Assembly (NCBI GenBank): GCA_963210315.1
Contig: OY723309.1
Span: 62,001 to 126,000 of the forward strand
From: Rhynchopus euleeides
Lineage: Eukaryota; Euglenozoa; Diplonemea; Diplonemida; Diplonemidae
Reading direction: 5' to 3'
Length of the DNA stretch: 64,000 nucleotides
Shown: positions 1-10,488 of the stretch, piece after piece
How positions within the stretch are numbered: position 1 is the first letter of the stretch
How the letters are laid out: every line of letters starts with the position of its first letter
Translations under genes and position numbers: made by a program
Notes under the pieces: generated by a model
Seen by the model: only the letters and a program-made list of their open reading frames with translations
Told to the model about the DNA's origin: nothing
The model's database searches: none

Positions 1-3000
1 AAAGCATCCGCCACCGCCTCGTGGCGCGTGATGGCCCCACCCCCCTTCTCGCAGAGGGTGGCATGCAGACCGTGCGCGTCCATCACCCCATCCTTCCCGC
101 AGCATTCACACCGCGCCAGCGATTCGTACAGCGGAAGGCCTAAGCGATACCTGAGCACTGCTTGGAACGGCAGCGGGGGCATCGCCTCCCAGCGAGCCGG
201 GTTTCCCGTCAGCCACGCACCGCACCCTGGCAGCAGGAGAGACTGCATCCGGGCCCGCGTCACCGCATCCGCCTCATCCATCAGCGCGTTGTACCACCTC
301 TCCAGAATGCCCAGCGAGAGCGAGCGCTGCTCGGGGGCTCTCTCCGGAGGTGCCTCGGTGTCCAGACGCCAGCCCTCAGCTACCATTTCGTTATACGAGG
401 AGGCCGTCTGCCTCCAGCCCTCTGCATCCCACACGAAGTCTCGGTCCAGCCGTCGGCACAGCGCTGCGGTCCCCGCACTCGAAGCCAGCGCCGCCGCATG
501 CCAATGGTCGGCCGACTTGCGTATCCCCAGACCTCCGATTCGAACAGGGAGGGACGCCTGCAACATCGCTTCTTGTGGGAGGCAGTCGTCGTCGTAGCCC
601 AGAAGCTTCGCGAGGCTCCGCTGCACGCGCGCGTCGTACCTCTCGAGGTAGCCCGTCACCCCTTTGAAACCAATCGCACGCATAAAGAACACCATGCGCG
701 CGAACCCCAGGCACTCACGCAGCAGGGCAAATGCGGTCTGCGAGTCAGTCAGCTTGTCGAGGGCGTCCAGGGAGGTCACAAACTGGTCCACCCGCTCCGA
801 CATGAACTGCTCGCACCACGCCGCATCCCCTATCGGGGCTCCGAGCAGCTCGAAGTTGCCGTCCCGCATCCACCTGATGCCCGGGATGGGCGAGTTCTTC
901 GGCTTCTCGACCACCTTCAGTCCCCATCCAGCCCACTCCTGCACGGAATGCCCCGTCCCCCTGCCGCTCAGGTCCACCAGCTCGCACTTGTCCTCACGGA
1001 CCTGCAGACCCAAGTGCTTGCACCGCTCGACGATGAGCCGGTACGCCTGGCCGACCGCGTATCCGCTCCCCATGATCACCCCGTCATCGAGGTACCACAC
1101 CGCCCCGTGTATCCCCTTGATCTGCTTCACCTCCTCAGCCACGGGGGCGATCGCGAGGGAGAAGAGCAGTGGGCCGAGGGGGTCACCCTGCTGCACACCA
1201 CACGACGACGTCACACATTCCTTCCCGAACTGCAGCTTCGACGGGCTCGCGTAGCACCATGCGACCCACGGCAGCATCCCCGGAAACTTCTGCTCCACCT
1301 CTCTCAGGAAGGCTGAGCGATCCACCGCATTAAACGCGTTGGTGAAATCGACTTTCAGGATGCACGCGTCTTGCCCCCGCCGCCTGGCCGCGTAGTTGGC
1401 CGTCACAGCCGTCGCCGCCTCCGCTCCCTGTCGCACCGCCACACCAACCTGCCCACTGCGGAGGAGAACAGCCTTCGCTTCGTCCCGGTGGCGCGCTGCG
1501 AGGAGCTTGGCCACGAGCCGTCTCAACGATTCGCCACACGCGATCGGCCGTACCTCCTTCTCCGACTTCCTCAGCGCTGTCAGGTTTGCCCCCGCCAACC
1601 AGGGCTGGACAGACGCCGGGGCCGCACCCCGCGCCATGGCGTTCACGAGGTGGGTCAGTGCCGGGAGGGCCCGCGCCGTCGGGTGCGTCACCGCCGCCTT
1701 CAGATGGTCCGGTCGTAGGCCCAGAGCCCCGCCTGCAGAACCCGTGGGGAATCCCTTCACCCCCTGCAGCACCTGGAGCGGCGAGAAGGCGTCACAGAGC
1801 GTCGCGTCCGGCTTGCTGCACCGCGCAACCTTGCCGACCGGGTGCTTCGCCTTCAGCTTCTTCAGCGTGTCGGTGTCTTTGGGCGCCACCGCCTCCGGGG
1901 TGAGCGCCTTCACCGCTGCCGAAGTCCGGCCCTGCGCCGTCAGCTTCTGCACCCGTCCCTGCCAGCGGCGGTGCTCCTCCGTCGGGTCCTGCGAACCCCT
2001 CGACGCCCGTGACGGGCCCGCCGGCTGCCTCTTCCCTGCCTCGGCCGCCCACACTTGGGCGAACTCGCCCTGGCGCAAGCGTCCCAGCATCATCCGTCGC
2101 TGTCGAAGCGTCTGGGCTTTGCGTGACTTGCCCATTTTTTCCTTGCGGAGCACCAACAGAGGTAGCATCGCCAGCACTCGCCAGGAACCGTCCGTCTGCG
2201 TCGTCGCCACCTCCCTGCACGCATCCCGGAACAGCCCCGCCCACTCGCCCTGCAGCTCCTTGGGGACCGACTCCCACGTCCGCACATCCGCCTGCGCAAT
2301 CTGCTCCCAGGACGGCAGACCCTCGTAGCGGCCTTGTGCGCTGCTCGGCGACCCTATCTCCTCCTCCTGCACCGTCGGGTGGCACCTGTCGCACACCTCC
2401 TCCGCCTTCCTGCGTGAGGCCAGCAGCGACATCACTCTGCTGCACACCGCACATGTTCTGAGTCCCGCTTGCCGCAGTATCTCCTGCATGGCGTGCGGCC
2501 CGAAGCAGCCCTCCGCCATGTGCCCATCCATGTGCGGCGTCAGATAGCTTTTCGATGCAAAGGGGGCCCCACCCTGCACCAGTGACCGACTGCAGGAGTC
2601 GATGGGGCACCACCTCCCGGCGGTGGGGACGTCCACCAGCTTCCCCGTCAGGTCCTCCTCTCCACTGCTCTCCGACGGCTGCTCCACTGCGTTGCGCGCC
2701 GTCAAAATGGGGCTCCTCGCCCCCTCCTCCAGCTGCGCCATGACGGTTTCCCGGACCGTGTCTCCGATCCGCACCTGCTCATAGTGTCCTCCGGCGAGGG
2801 CCACTACCTTCACAGGGCTCGTCGACACCTTGCCCGGCCCCCGCTCCGCCTTCGGCCGCTTCGGTTTCGGTCCAATGAGGAGGTTGGGCTGGCCCGGCTG
2901 CACCACCAACACCTGGAACCTCCCCTGACGCGCCACCAACTGCAGGGTCAGGTGGTCCATGTGCCGCTCACCGCGGACTCCAGCCAGGTACCCCGCGTAC

Positions 3001-6000
3001 GCCTCCGCGGTGCCGAGCATGTTCCGGAGGCTCGGCTGTTGCGTCGCGAGGGTCGCGATGGTCTCCCGCACCCCCTGAACGTCACCCTGCTTGTATCCCA
3101 GGGCCAGATACCCGCAGTCGTTCAGGGAGGCGTTCGGGACTCGTGAGGCCCCTGCCGGCAGGGAGGCGTCGACATCCCGCATGTCCGGCCCCTTGCCTCC
3201 GCCCCGCAACGCATCCGGTGGGAGCTGCAGGCGTGGCGCGCTTCCGTCCCAGACCAGCAAACCCCTCTCCATCAGCCTCGTCGCCTGCGCCTCCGACGTG
3301 ACCGCACAGGCGACTCCCGTCTCCGAGGGGGCCAGCACGACCTTGGGGTACCGTCTGAGGGCCGCTCGGGTTTTGGCCCGGTACGACGGCGCTGCGTACA
3401 CCACCGGTTGCTGCCCGCCCTGCACCCACACCACCACGCACTCCCCCGTGTCAGCCCACCGCTGCAGCGCGCCAGCTGACACTTCCAGGTTCTCCCCTGG
3501 CACGCAGCTTCGCACACCCACCCCTCGCAGCTCTGCTAGGGCCTCCTCAGGTGGTCCGTGCGGCCTCCAGCACTCCGAAGACCCGCACTTCACGCCCAGT
3601 CCGGGTCCGGGGCACATCACGCTACCCTCACTGCGGGCGTCCCGGAACCCCCGCACCCCCATGACGGCTGACCGCCGCATCAGGAGACGCCCTCCTCCCA
3701 CCCACCACTGCGACACTGCCCTGCCCGGTCGGCGCGCCCGCCACCTGCGTCTGGGCTGGCGGCCCTTCCGGCGGCGTGTCCCGAAGAGCCACCAGATGCT
3801 CAGCTGCGCGCCCCCCAGAAGCAGCCACGGGCTCGCGACACCGCACAGTTCCAGCACCCATCCGCCTGCTGCGCCTGCTGCACCATCCATCCATACGAAA
3901 CCCTCTGCACCCCACGCCGGCAGCAGCCCCATCGGGTCCGCCACCCCCGCCAGCGCCACCACCATCCACAGCGCTAGGATGCAGGCCTGCGCCACGCTTG
4001 GCCACCACGCCACGCGAGCGCGGAGGATCGCCCACTGCGCTCCGAGCCAGCCCGCGCTCAGCAGGACCGCGCTGCACCCCGGCAAACCCTCCCAGCCACC
4101 TGCCTCCGCCTCCACACTCGCACCGCACCAGAGCGTCCACCCGATCCACACCAGCTGCAGGCGGGCGACGCGGAGGCGGCCCGCTGCCATGAGCCCCCAG
4201 GCTGCTCGCCCCGTCACCTGCGCTACCCATGCCACACTGGCTCCCACGTCGCCGCAGAGCAGCGCCACCCCCGCCACCATTGGCCCCATGATGCCGCTCC
4301 GCTGCGCCGCCCACCATAACACCCGGAGTAGTCTGGCCCGGCCGTGAAGGCCCCATCCTGCCCCACAGGTGCCGTCGTTGCCGCTGCCGCAGACTGTCTT
4401 CAGACCAGTGAGGGTCGGCCTGGGGTCACCACTCGTCTGCCCGCCACCACCCGGCCCGGCCCGCTTGGACTCGCACTCCCCTTTCGACCCAGCCGCTGAT
4501 GCGCCCGTGTCGGTCAGGCTCGGGTCCTCGTCGCAGGTGCCGATGACGTCGTCCCTCCTTGTCCGGCTCTGTTCATCCCCCCACACGTGCGCACCAGTGT
4601 TGGTCAGGCTCGGGTCCTTGCCGCGTGTGCAGATGACGTCGTCCCCCAAGCACTTCATGTTGGGGTCCTTGGTCCGACCGTCACCCCCCGGCTTTGCCAC
4701 GGCCTCATCGCGTGTGTATGTTGTCTTCACCCCAGTCACCGTCACCGTGTTGTTGTCCACGCAGGTGCAAGTGGAGCCCTTCAGGTCGGAGAGGGCCGGC
4801 TTGGGGTCAGCACACGTCTGTCTGCCACCACACATCCCCCCTGGCCCGCTGAATTTCCTCAGGCCCGACCTCGCCATGCTGTAAACCACCCCGCTGCGAC
4901 GCTCCCGCACCGTGGCGCTCCGCAACCCTTTCAAGCCCCTCACACGTACTTTGCCTTTGTCGTCCCCAGTCGCCAGACGCTCGCCGTGGGTCCTCGCTGC
5001 CCTGTACACGCTGCAGTCCAACATGCACCCCACCTCCTTCGTTGATGTCAGCTGCCTGCAGATAGTGTCGTCTGAATCGCCCGTTGCCCACCGCGTCCCA
5101 CAGACAGGGAATGCAGTAGAAAAAGTCCCGTTGCTGTGTGCTAGGCCCGCAGTAGTGATGGCGCCACATGTAGTGATGTGTCCGTTGTCGTAGTGACCCG
5201 CAGCACGCGGCGTCTCACACCCCGTCAGTGCGATGCGGTATGTATTGTTGCGATGCATCGACGCGAAGACCGCTGGTGTCCTGACCCTGAGCCGGCGTGG
5301 GGTTAGCTGAACAGCGCACCCTTTCGCGCGACCCGTGTCGGCCACTCGAGTCTGTCCGTCGCCACGCTCGGCCGCTCCGATGCTGGTTCGGCTCGGGCCC
5401 TTTTCGCAGGTGCAGATGACGTCGTTCCTCCGCGAGTACTTCATGTTGGGGTCCTTGCAGGCCTGGCCATCCTCACCCGGCCCTGCCACGCCCTTGTCGA
5501 ATGCCGCCTTCGCACCAGTCTCCTTCACCGTGTTGTTGTCATCACAGGTGCGGGTGGGATCCTTCTCATCAATGAGGGTCGGCTTGGGGTCAACAACACA
5601 CGACTGTTCGCCCCCACGTATCCCCCGTGGCACCCTCCCTGCACCCACCCATTCGCCACCCAAAGGGGGGGTGGCCCAGCTCCCGTTCCACCACCCACCC
5701 GGTCCACCCATGGGGCCCCCAAGGGGGGAGGGGAGAGACACCGGCAGCGGTACCGTCGGCCTGGCCCCTCGGGGGACCTGGCCCAGCCAACTCGCGGGGA
5801 CCGGGGGCGACCCGGGCTGCCACCCCTTCTGCTGCTGTCGGTGGGCTGGGGCGTGGTGGCCCGGCGGCTTCACCGTGAGCGGAACCGCCGCTTGCAGCAT
5901 GTTGGGGGGACGTGGTGGGCGCGCCGCCACCACCGCTATCCCGCGAGAGGGGCGCATTGCCGGCGGGTGAGGCCGACGCGCTCCCCTGCCTTGCAGGCAG

Positions 6001-6233
6001 GGTGTCAGCAGAGGCCTCGCATGAGGCCCCTGCTCCTCTCGCCTGGCGCGCCCCTCGACAGGGGCGGCCAGCCCGCGTTCTTCCGCTACCGGGGGCGACC
6101 CGGGCTGCGCTACCGGGGGCGACCCGGGCTGCTTCTGCTCCAACGGTGCTGTCGTCAGCACCGCGAGCGCCACCACCGCCAGCGTCGCCCCCAGCTGGGC
6201 CTGCCATCGCCTGGGCGGCTCTCGCCCTTCCAT
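1..6233 (-). CDS. Family B retrotransposon polyprotein, first about 2,077 residues; continues past the left edge
   Basis: The frame from the ATG at 6233 is open to base 1. It is the same frame as the B copy at 51,529-56,571 (offset 54,979), which predicts a full length near 3,227 residues. Seen in order: hydrophobic helix at about residues 14-29, like a signal peptide; Pro/Gly-rich stretch; Cys-rich region to about 600 with repeated motifs (DPNMK, DDNNTV, DPSLT); several hydrophobic helices at about 630-815; OTU-like domain with Cys1040 (DCGYLA) and His1150 (GGHYEQ); C2H2 finger at about 1210; CxxC finger; RT with VDFTNAFN near 1625 and YLDD; CCHC knuckle; start of the RLE. RT and RLE carry out target-primed insertion in this class. 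The role of the N-terminal third is unknown. The copy looks intact inside the window. It lies antisense within element C, whose sequence begins at 6570. Confidence 0.85.
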   Translation of the reverse strand, partial: MEGREPPRRWQAQLGATLAVVALAVLTTAPLEQKQPGSPPVAQPGSPPVAEERGLAAPVEGRARREEQGPHARPLLTPCLQGRGARRPHPPAMRPSRGIAVVAARPPRPPNMLQAAVPLTVKPPGHHAPAHRQQQKGWQPGSPPVPASWLGQVPRGARPTVPLPVSLPSPLGGPMGGPGGWWNGSWATPPLGGEWVGAGRVPRGIRGGEQSCVVDPKPTLIDEKDPTRTCDDNNTVKETGAKAAFDKGVAGPGEDGQACKDPNMKYSRRNDVICTCEKGPSRTSIGAAERGDGQTRVADTGRAKGCAVQLTPRRLRVRTPAVFASMHRNNTYRIALTGCETPRAAGHYDNGHITTCGAITTAGLAHSNGTFSTAFPVCGTRWATGDSDDTICRQLTSTKEVGCMLDCSVYRAARTHGERLATGDDKGKVRVRGLKGLRSATVRERRSGVVYSMARSGLRKFSGPGGMCGGRQTCADPKPALSDLKGSTCTCVDNNTVTVTGVKTTYTRDEAVAKPGGDGRTKDPNMKCLGDDVICTRGKDPSLTNTGAHVWGDEQSRTRRDDVIGTCDEDPSLTDTGASAAGSKGECESKRAGPGGGGQTSGDPRPTLTGLKTVCGSGNDGTCGAGWGLHGRARLLRVLWWAAQRSGIMGPMVAGVALLCGDVGASVAWVAQVTGRAAWGLMAAGRLRVARLQLVWIGWTLWCGASVEAEAGGWEGLPGCSAVLLSAGWLGAQWAILRARVAWWPSVAQACILALWMVVALAGVADPMGLLPAWGAEGFVWMDGAAGAAGGWVLELCGVASPWLLLGGAQLSIWWLFGTRRRKGRQPRRRWRARRPGRAVSQWWVGGGRLLMRRSAVMGVRGFRDARSEGSVMCPGPGLGVKCGSSECWRPHGPPEEALAELRGVGVRSCVPGENLEVSAGALQRWADTGECVVVWVQGGQQPVVYAAPSYRAKTRAALRRYPKVVLAPSETGVACAVTSEAQATRLMERGLLVWDGSAPRLQLPPDALRGGGKGPDMRDVDASLPAGASRVPNASLNDCGYLALGYKQGDVQGVRETIATLATQQPSLRNMLGTAEAYAGYLAGVRGERHMDHLTLQLVARQGRFQVLVVQPGQPNLLIGPKPKRPKAERGPGKVSTSPVKVVALAGGHYEQVRIGDTVRETVMAQLEEGARSPILTARNAVEQPSESSGEEDLTGKLVDVPTAGRWCPIDSCSRSLVQGGAPFASKSYLTPHMDGHMAEGCFGPHAMQEILRQAGLRTCAVCSRVMSLLASRRKAEEVCDRCHPTVQEEEIGSPSSAQGRYEGLPSWEQIAQADVRTWESVPKELQGEWAGLFRDACREVATTQTDGSWRVLAMLPLLVLRKEKMGKSRKAQTLRQRRMMLGRLRQGEFAQVWAAEAGKRQPAGPSRASRGSQDPTEEHRRWQGRVQKLTAQGRTSAAVKALTPEAVAPKDTDTLKKLKAKHPVGKVARCSKPDATLCDAFSPLQVLQGVKGFPTGSAGGALGLRPDHLKAAVTHPTARALPALTHLVNAMARGAAPASVQPWLAGANLTALRKSEKEVRPIACGESLRRLVAKLLAARHRDEAKAVLLRSGQVGVAVRQGAEAATAVTANYAARRRGQDACILKVDFTNAFNAVDRSAFLREVEQKFPGMLPWVAWCYASPSKLQFGKECVTSSCGVQQGDPLGPLLFSLAIAPVAEEVKQIKGIHGAVWYLDDGVIMGSGYAVGQAYRLIVERCKHLGLQVREDKCELVDLSGRGTGHSVQEWAGWGLKVVEKPKNSPIPGIRWMRDGNFELLGAPIGDAAWCEQFMSERVDQFVTSLDALDKLTDSQTAFALLRECLGFARMVFFMRAIGFKGVTGYLERYDARVQRSLAKLLGYDDDCLPQEAMLQASLPVRIGGLGIRKSADHWHAAALASSAGTAALCRRLDRDFVWDAEGWRQTASSYNEMVAEGWRLDTEAPPERAPEQRSLSLGILERWYNALMDEADAVTRARMQSLLLPGCGAWLTGNPARWEAMPPLPFQAVLRYRLGLPLYESLARCECCGKDGVMDAHGLHATLCEKGGGAITRHEAVADA

Positions 6234-6509
6234 CGCTCGTGCTCGTGGGGTTGGGGGTTGGGGGAGTGGAGGGGGATGGATGGTGGGGAACAGAGCCCAA
6301 GGGACAAGTGGCCCAAGGGGGAGTGGGTTGGTGGTTGCTGTAAAATGAAATCTAGGCCCAACCAGCCCTCCCGGCTCTGCCCGCCCACAAGGTCAAGAAG
6401 ATTGGAAAGGGGAAAAGGGTGAGGGAAGGGGTGGAATGGGGGATGCCCAAGGGAGGGGGGGGGGGGGCCCAACCGAACCCAACCGACCAGGGAGCACGAG
6501 TGTGTATAC
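6234..6509 (-). other. 5' UTR of family B
   Basis: Non-coding leader between the SL-like sequence and the ATG at 6233. Read on the minus strand it starts GTATACACAC, has a run of about 13 C at 6457-6469 and a long C/T-rich stretch, then AG dinucleotides at 6242-6243 and 6236-6237 just before the ATG. The pyrimidine tract plus AG could be a trans-splice acceptor. In this copy the SL is joined upstream, so these AGs were not used for it. Identical copies lie at 12,176-12,451 and 18,118-18,393. Confidence 0.55.
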
Positions 6510-6569
6510 CAATGAAGTACAGAAACTGTAGCAATGAAGTACAGAAACTGTAGCTTAAGAAATCGTTGG
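6510..6569 (-). other. Spliced-leader exon plus partial relic SL at the 5' end of element B
   Basis: On the minus strand, 6569-6532 is a 38-nt sequence beginning CCAACGATTTCTTAAG and ending CTTCATTG. It is followed directly by an exact repeat of its last 22 nt (6531-6510), then by the B leader. From memory, the diplonemid SL has the same start and the same CTACAGTTTCTGTAC core. The first SL base abuts element C at 6570, as expected if a trans-spliced B mRNA was copied to its very 5' end. The partial repeat begins right after TTAAG, so a new SL probably joined to an AG inside an older inherited SL. The alternative is a piece of SL RNA gene, since GT follows the exon, but no Sm-like site or terminator is visible. 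Confidence 0.75.
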
Positions 6570-7083
6570 TCTTGAGCAGGGGGACGCTCCGGGCCCTCAA
6601 ATTCGCCCAGTGCCTCAAGTGCGATAAGGTGATCACGCTTGGAGACCACCAGTCCTGCACCGCCTGCCGCAAAGACCTCGAGCCCGAGCCGGAGGCGCAG
6701 GCCGTGGGGGCGGACATCCCGGCTGGGGAACTCCCCTCCGTCGAGGAACTCCGCCGGCACAACATCCGGGTCTGGGAAAAGGTGCCAAAGCCGCTCGTCA
6801 AGGCATGGACCGCGGCCCTCAGCGAGGCCGCACGGGAGACCGCCGCACGCAACTCCGTCGCAGCGTGGACCATCCTCCTCATGGCCCCGCTCGTCCTCCT
6901 CCGCTCGGCGAGGATGGGGGGAGCGAAGAGCAAGGTCACCCTCCGCGAGCGCCAGAAGGTTTTCGACCGGTGGAAGAGGGGCGAGTACGCCACGCTCTGG
7001 GAGGAGGCCCGCGAGGCCAGCAAGCGCCAGGGGGGCACGGGGTCCCGCGGGAGCGCACCGCCGCGCTTGTCCGATGAGGAGAG
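6570..7083 (+). pseudogene. Element C fragment, unit 1: CxxC finger region upstream of the RT
   Basis: This segment encodes the C-family region before the RT, including a C-x2-C-x11-C-x2-C finger (CLKC...CTAC) and an Arg/Lys-rich helix. It matches 27,616-27,911 over its right half. It has no start codon of its own, because B was inserted upstream of it in antisense. At 7083 it runs straight into family A sequence with a shared GG. It is the left flank of the A insertion, copied with the tandem unit. Confidence 0.75.
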
Positions 7084-10000
7084 ATGGCGCAGCGGAGCGG
7101 CATCGTGGGGCCAATGGTGGCGGGGGTGGCGCTGCTCTGCGGCGACGTGGGAGCCAGTGTGGCATGGGTGGCGCAGGTGACGGGGCGAGCAGCCTGGGGG
7201 CTCATGGCAGAGGGCCGCCTCCGCGTCGCCCGCTTGCAGCTGGTGTGGATCGGGTGGACGCTCTGGTGCGGGGCGTGTGTGGAGGCGGAGGCAGGAGGCT
7301 GGGAGGGGCTGCAGGGGAGCGGCGCGGTGCTGCTGAGTGCGGGGTGGCTGGGTGCGCGGTGGGCGACCCTCCGCGCTCACATGGCGTGGTGGCCGAGTGG
7401 GGCGCAGGCCCTCTCCCTGACGCTGTGGATGCTTGTGGTGCTGGCGGGAGTGGCGGACCCGATGGGGCTGTTGCCTGCGTGGGGAGTGGAGGGCCTCGCC
7501 TGGGTGGATGTGGCAGCGGGCGCAGCAGGCGGGTGGGTGACGGGACTGTGCGGGGCCGCGGGTCCGTGGCTGCTCATGGCGTGTGCGCAGCTGAGCATCT
7601 GGTGGCTCTTTGAGCCGTACCCTCGGGAGGGCCGCCAGCCCAGACGCAGATGGCGGGCTCGCCGACCGAGCCGAGCGGTGTCGATGTGGTGGGTGGGAGG
7701 AGGGCGTCGCCTGGTACGGCGGGCGGCGCTCATGGGGGTGCGAGTGTTCGGGGGCGCCCGCCGGGGGGACGGGGTGCTTTGCCCAGGGCCGGGACCGGGA
7801 GTGGCGCACGTGCCCTCGGAGTGCTGGAAGCCAGACGGGCCACCGGAGGAGGCCCTCCCGGTCCTGCAGGCAGCTGGGGTACGAAGCTGTGTACCAGGGG
7901 ACAACCTGGTCGTGGCAGACGGCGCGTTGCAGCGCTGGGCAGACGCGGGCGAGTGTGTGGTGGTGTGGGTGCAGGGCGGGGACCTCCCGGTGGTGTACGC
8001 AGCACCGACGTACCGGGCCAAGACGCGGGAGGCTCTCCGCCGGTACCCCAAGGTGGTGCTGGCGCCGTCGGAGACGGGGGTTGCCTGTGCGGTTGCGTCG
8101 GAAGCGCAGGCGACGAGGCTGATGGGCAAGGGGCGGCTGGTCTGGGATGCGAGCGGTGACGGAGCGGCTTGCGTAGCGCTGGCACCGGACGCGCTGAGCG
8201 GTGGGGGCGAGGGGCAGAGCATGCGGGCGGTGGACGCCATCCTGCCGGTCGGAGCATCCCGGGTCCCCAACGTGTCGCAGCACGACTGTGGGTACCTGGC
8301 GCTAGGGTACGAGCAGGAGGAGGTGCAGAGCGAGCGGGACGCGATCGCAACGCTGGCTGCGAGTCAGCCCAACCTCAAGGGCTTCTTCACGTCGCCGGAG
8401 GCATACGCGGAGTACCTATGCGGGGTGCGAGCGGAGAGGCACATGGACCACCTCACCCTGCACCTCGCGGCGCGTGAGGGGGACTTCCAGGTGCTGGTGG
8501 TGCAGCCGGGGCAGCCCACGCTCCTCATCGGGGCGGTCCCGAAGCCGCGCCCCAAAGCGCCGAGGGGACCGGGCAGGAAGGAGGGGGATCCGCTGCGGGT
8601 GGTGGCACTGGCGAGCACCCACTACGAGAAGGTCGTTGCGTCCGCTACGGCGCTAGCAGAGCTGAAGCGGGCTGCGAAGCGCACCACCCTGACTGCGCAG
8701 AACGCGGGAGAGCAGCCGGCCGAGGGAGGCGACGGGGTGGACATCTCGGGGAAGCTAGTCGAGGTCGCCACGTCGAAGTGCTGGTGTCCGGTCGACACGT
8801 GCTCCCGCTCGCTGGTGAGGGGCGGGTCGTCGATACAGCGCTCGTCCCTCACCAAACACATGAACAAGCATGTGGAAGAGGACGGTATCTCCCCCCGGGA
8901 GATGCAGCAGCTGCTGCGGCAGTCGGGCCTGCGCACGTGTGCGGTGTGCAGCACGGTGATGGCGCTGACGGACTCGAAGCGCAAGCAGGCGGAGGTGTGC
9001 CGGGCCTGCGAGCCGAAGGTGCAGGCCGAGGAGCTGGGGGAGCCGAGTGCGGCCCAGGGCCGCTACGAGGGCCTGCCGGAGTGGGGGCGCATCGCCGAGT
9101 CGGGGGTGCGGACGTGGGAGGCGGTCCCCAGAGAGCTGCAGGGGGAATGGGCGGCGTGCTTCCGGGACGCGTGCCGGGAGGCGGCAGCGACGCAGACGGA
9201 CGCGGCGTACCGGGTGCTCGCCATGGTGCCGCAGCTCGCGCTGCGGAAGGAGCGGATGGGCAAGGCGCGCAAGGCCCAGACGCTCCGCCAGCGGCGGCTG
9301 CTGATCGGGAGGCTGCGCCAGGGGGAGCACGCCCAGGTGTGGGCTGCGGAGGCGGGGAAGCGCAAGCCCGGGGGCGAGCCAGCACGGCCCCCGGCGGGGC
9401 AGGGGGACCCGACGGAGGAGCACCGGCGCTGGCAGGGGCGGGTGCAGAAGTTGACGGCGCAGGGCCGCACGTCGGCGGCGGTGAAGGCTCTGACACCGGA
9501 TGCGGTCGCCCCCCAGTCGGACGAGACGCTGCAGCAGCTCCAGAAGAAACACCCGACGGGGAAGCCGGCGCAGTGCGGCAAGGTGGACCCAGCACTTTGT
9601 GAGGCGTTTACCCCGCTGGAAGTGCTGAAGGCGGTGAACGGGTTTCCCACGGGGTCCGCAGGGGGTTCCCTCGGGCTCAGGCCGGATCACCTGAAGGCGG
9701 CGGTGGCGCACCCGACTGCACGTGCCCTCCCGGCGCTCACGCATCTGGTGAACGGGTTGGCGCGGGGGGCGGCGCCGGACACGACACGGGCATGGCTGGC
9801 GGGGGCGAGCCTGACGGCGCTCCGCAAGGGGGACGCGGATGTGCGGCCAATCGCGTGTGGCGAGTCGATCAGGCGCCTGGTGGCGAAGCTCATCGCGGCG
9901 AGGCATCGGGACGAGGCGAAGACGATTCTCCTTCGGGGTAAGCAGGTCGGGGTGGGTGTACGGCAGGGGGCGGAGGCGGCGACGGCGGTGGTCGCCAACT

Positions 10001-10488
10001 TCGCTGCGAGGAGCAAGGGCCAGGACGCGTGCATCCTCAAGATCGACTACACGAACGCGTTTAACGCGGTCGATCGCACAGCCTTCCTGAAGCAGGTTGA
10101 GGAGAAGTTCCCGGGGATGTTGCCGTGGGTGGCGTGGTGCTACACGCAACCCACGAACCTGCAGTTTGGGGATAAACGCCTGCAGTCAGCATGTGGTGTG
10201 CAGCAGGGGGACCCCCTGGGGCCGCTGCTCTTCTCCCTGGCGATCGCGCCCATAGCAGAGGAGGTGGCACAACTCCCGGGTGTCCAAGGGACAGTGTGGT
10301 TCCTCGATGACGGGGTGGTGATGGGCTCAGGGTACGCGGTGAGCCGAGCGTACGAGCACATCGTGCGGCGCAGCCGGTCTGCCCGCCACCACCCGGCCCG
10401 GCCCGCTTGGACTCGCACTCCCCTTTCGACCCAGCCGCTGATGCGCCCGTGTCGGTCAGGCTCGGGTCCTCGTCGCAGGTGCCGATGA
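7084..10488 (+). pseudogene. Family A polyprotein truncated inside the RT (unit 1)
   Basis: The frame follows family A from its hydrophobic region (first about 180 residues) through OTU-like domain 1, C2H2 and CxxC fingers and the RT up to FLDDG and about 30 residues beyond. At 10378 it crosses into antisense family B sequence and stops about 37 unrelated codons later. The RT thumb, CCHC knuckle, RLE and everything after them are missing, so it cannot encode a working element. It is identical to the first 1,098 or so residues of the complete copy starting at 18,968. Confidence 0.85.

Noticed and set aside
6500-6569. Functional SL RNA gene
   Set aside because: A GT follows the exon, but the exon is partly duplicated, what follows is the leader of element B, and no Sm-like site, stem-loop set or T-run terminator was seen. 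Kept only as an alternative.
6352-8283. Long minus-strand open frame of 643 codons (repeated at 12,294 and 18,236)
   Set aside because: It is antisense to the family A and C coding regions, rich in Pro/Arg/His, crosses the SL and the element junctions, and has no recognisable domain. High GC makes such frames common here.
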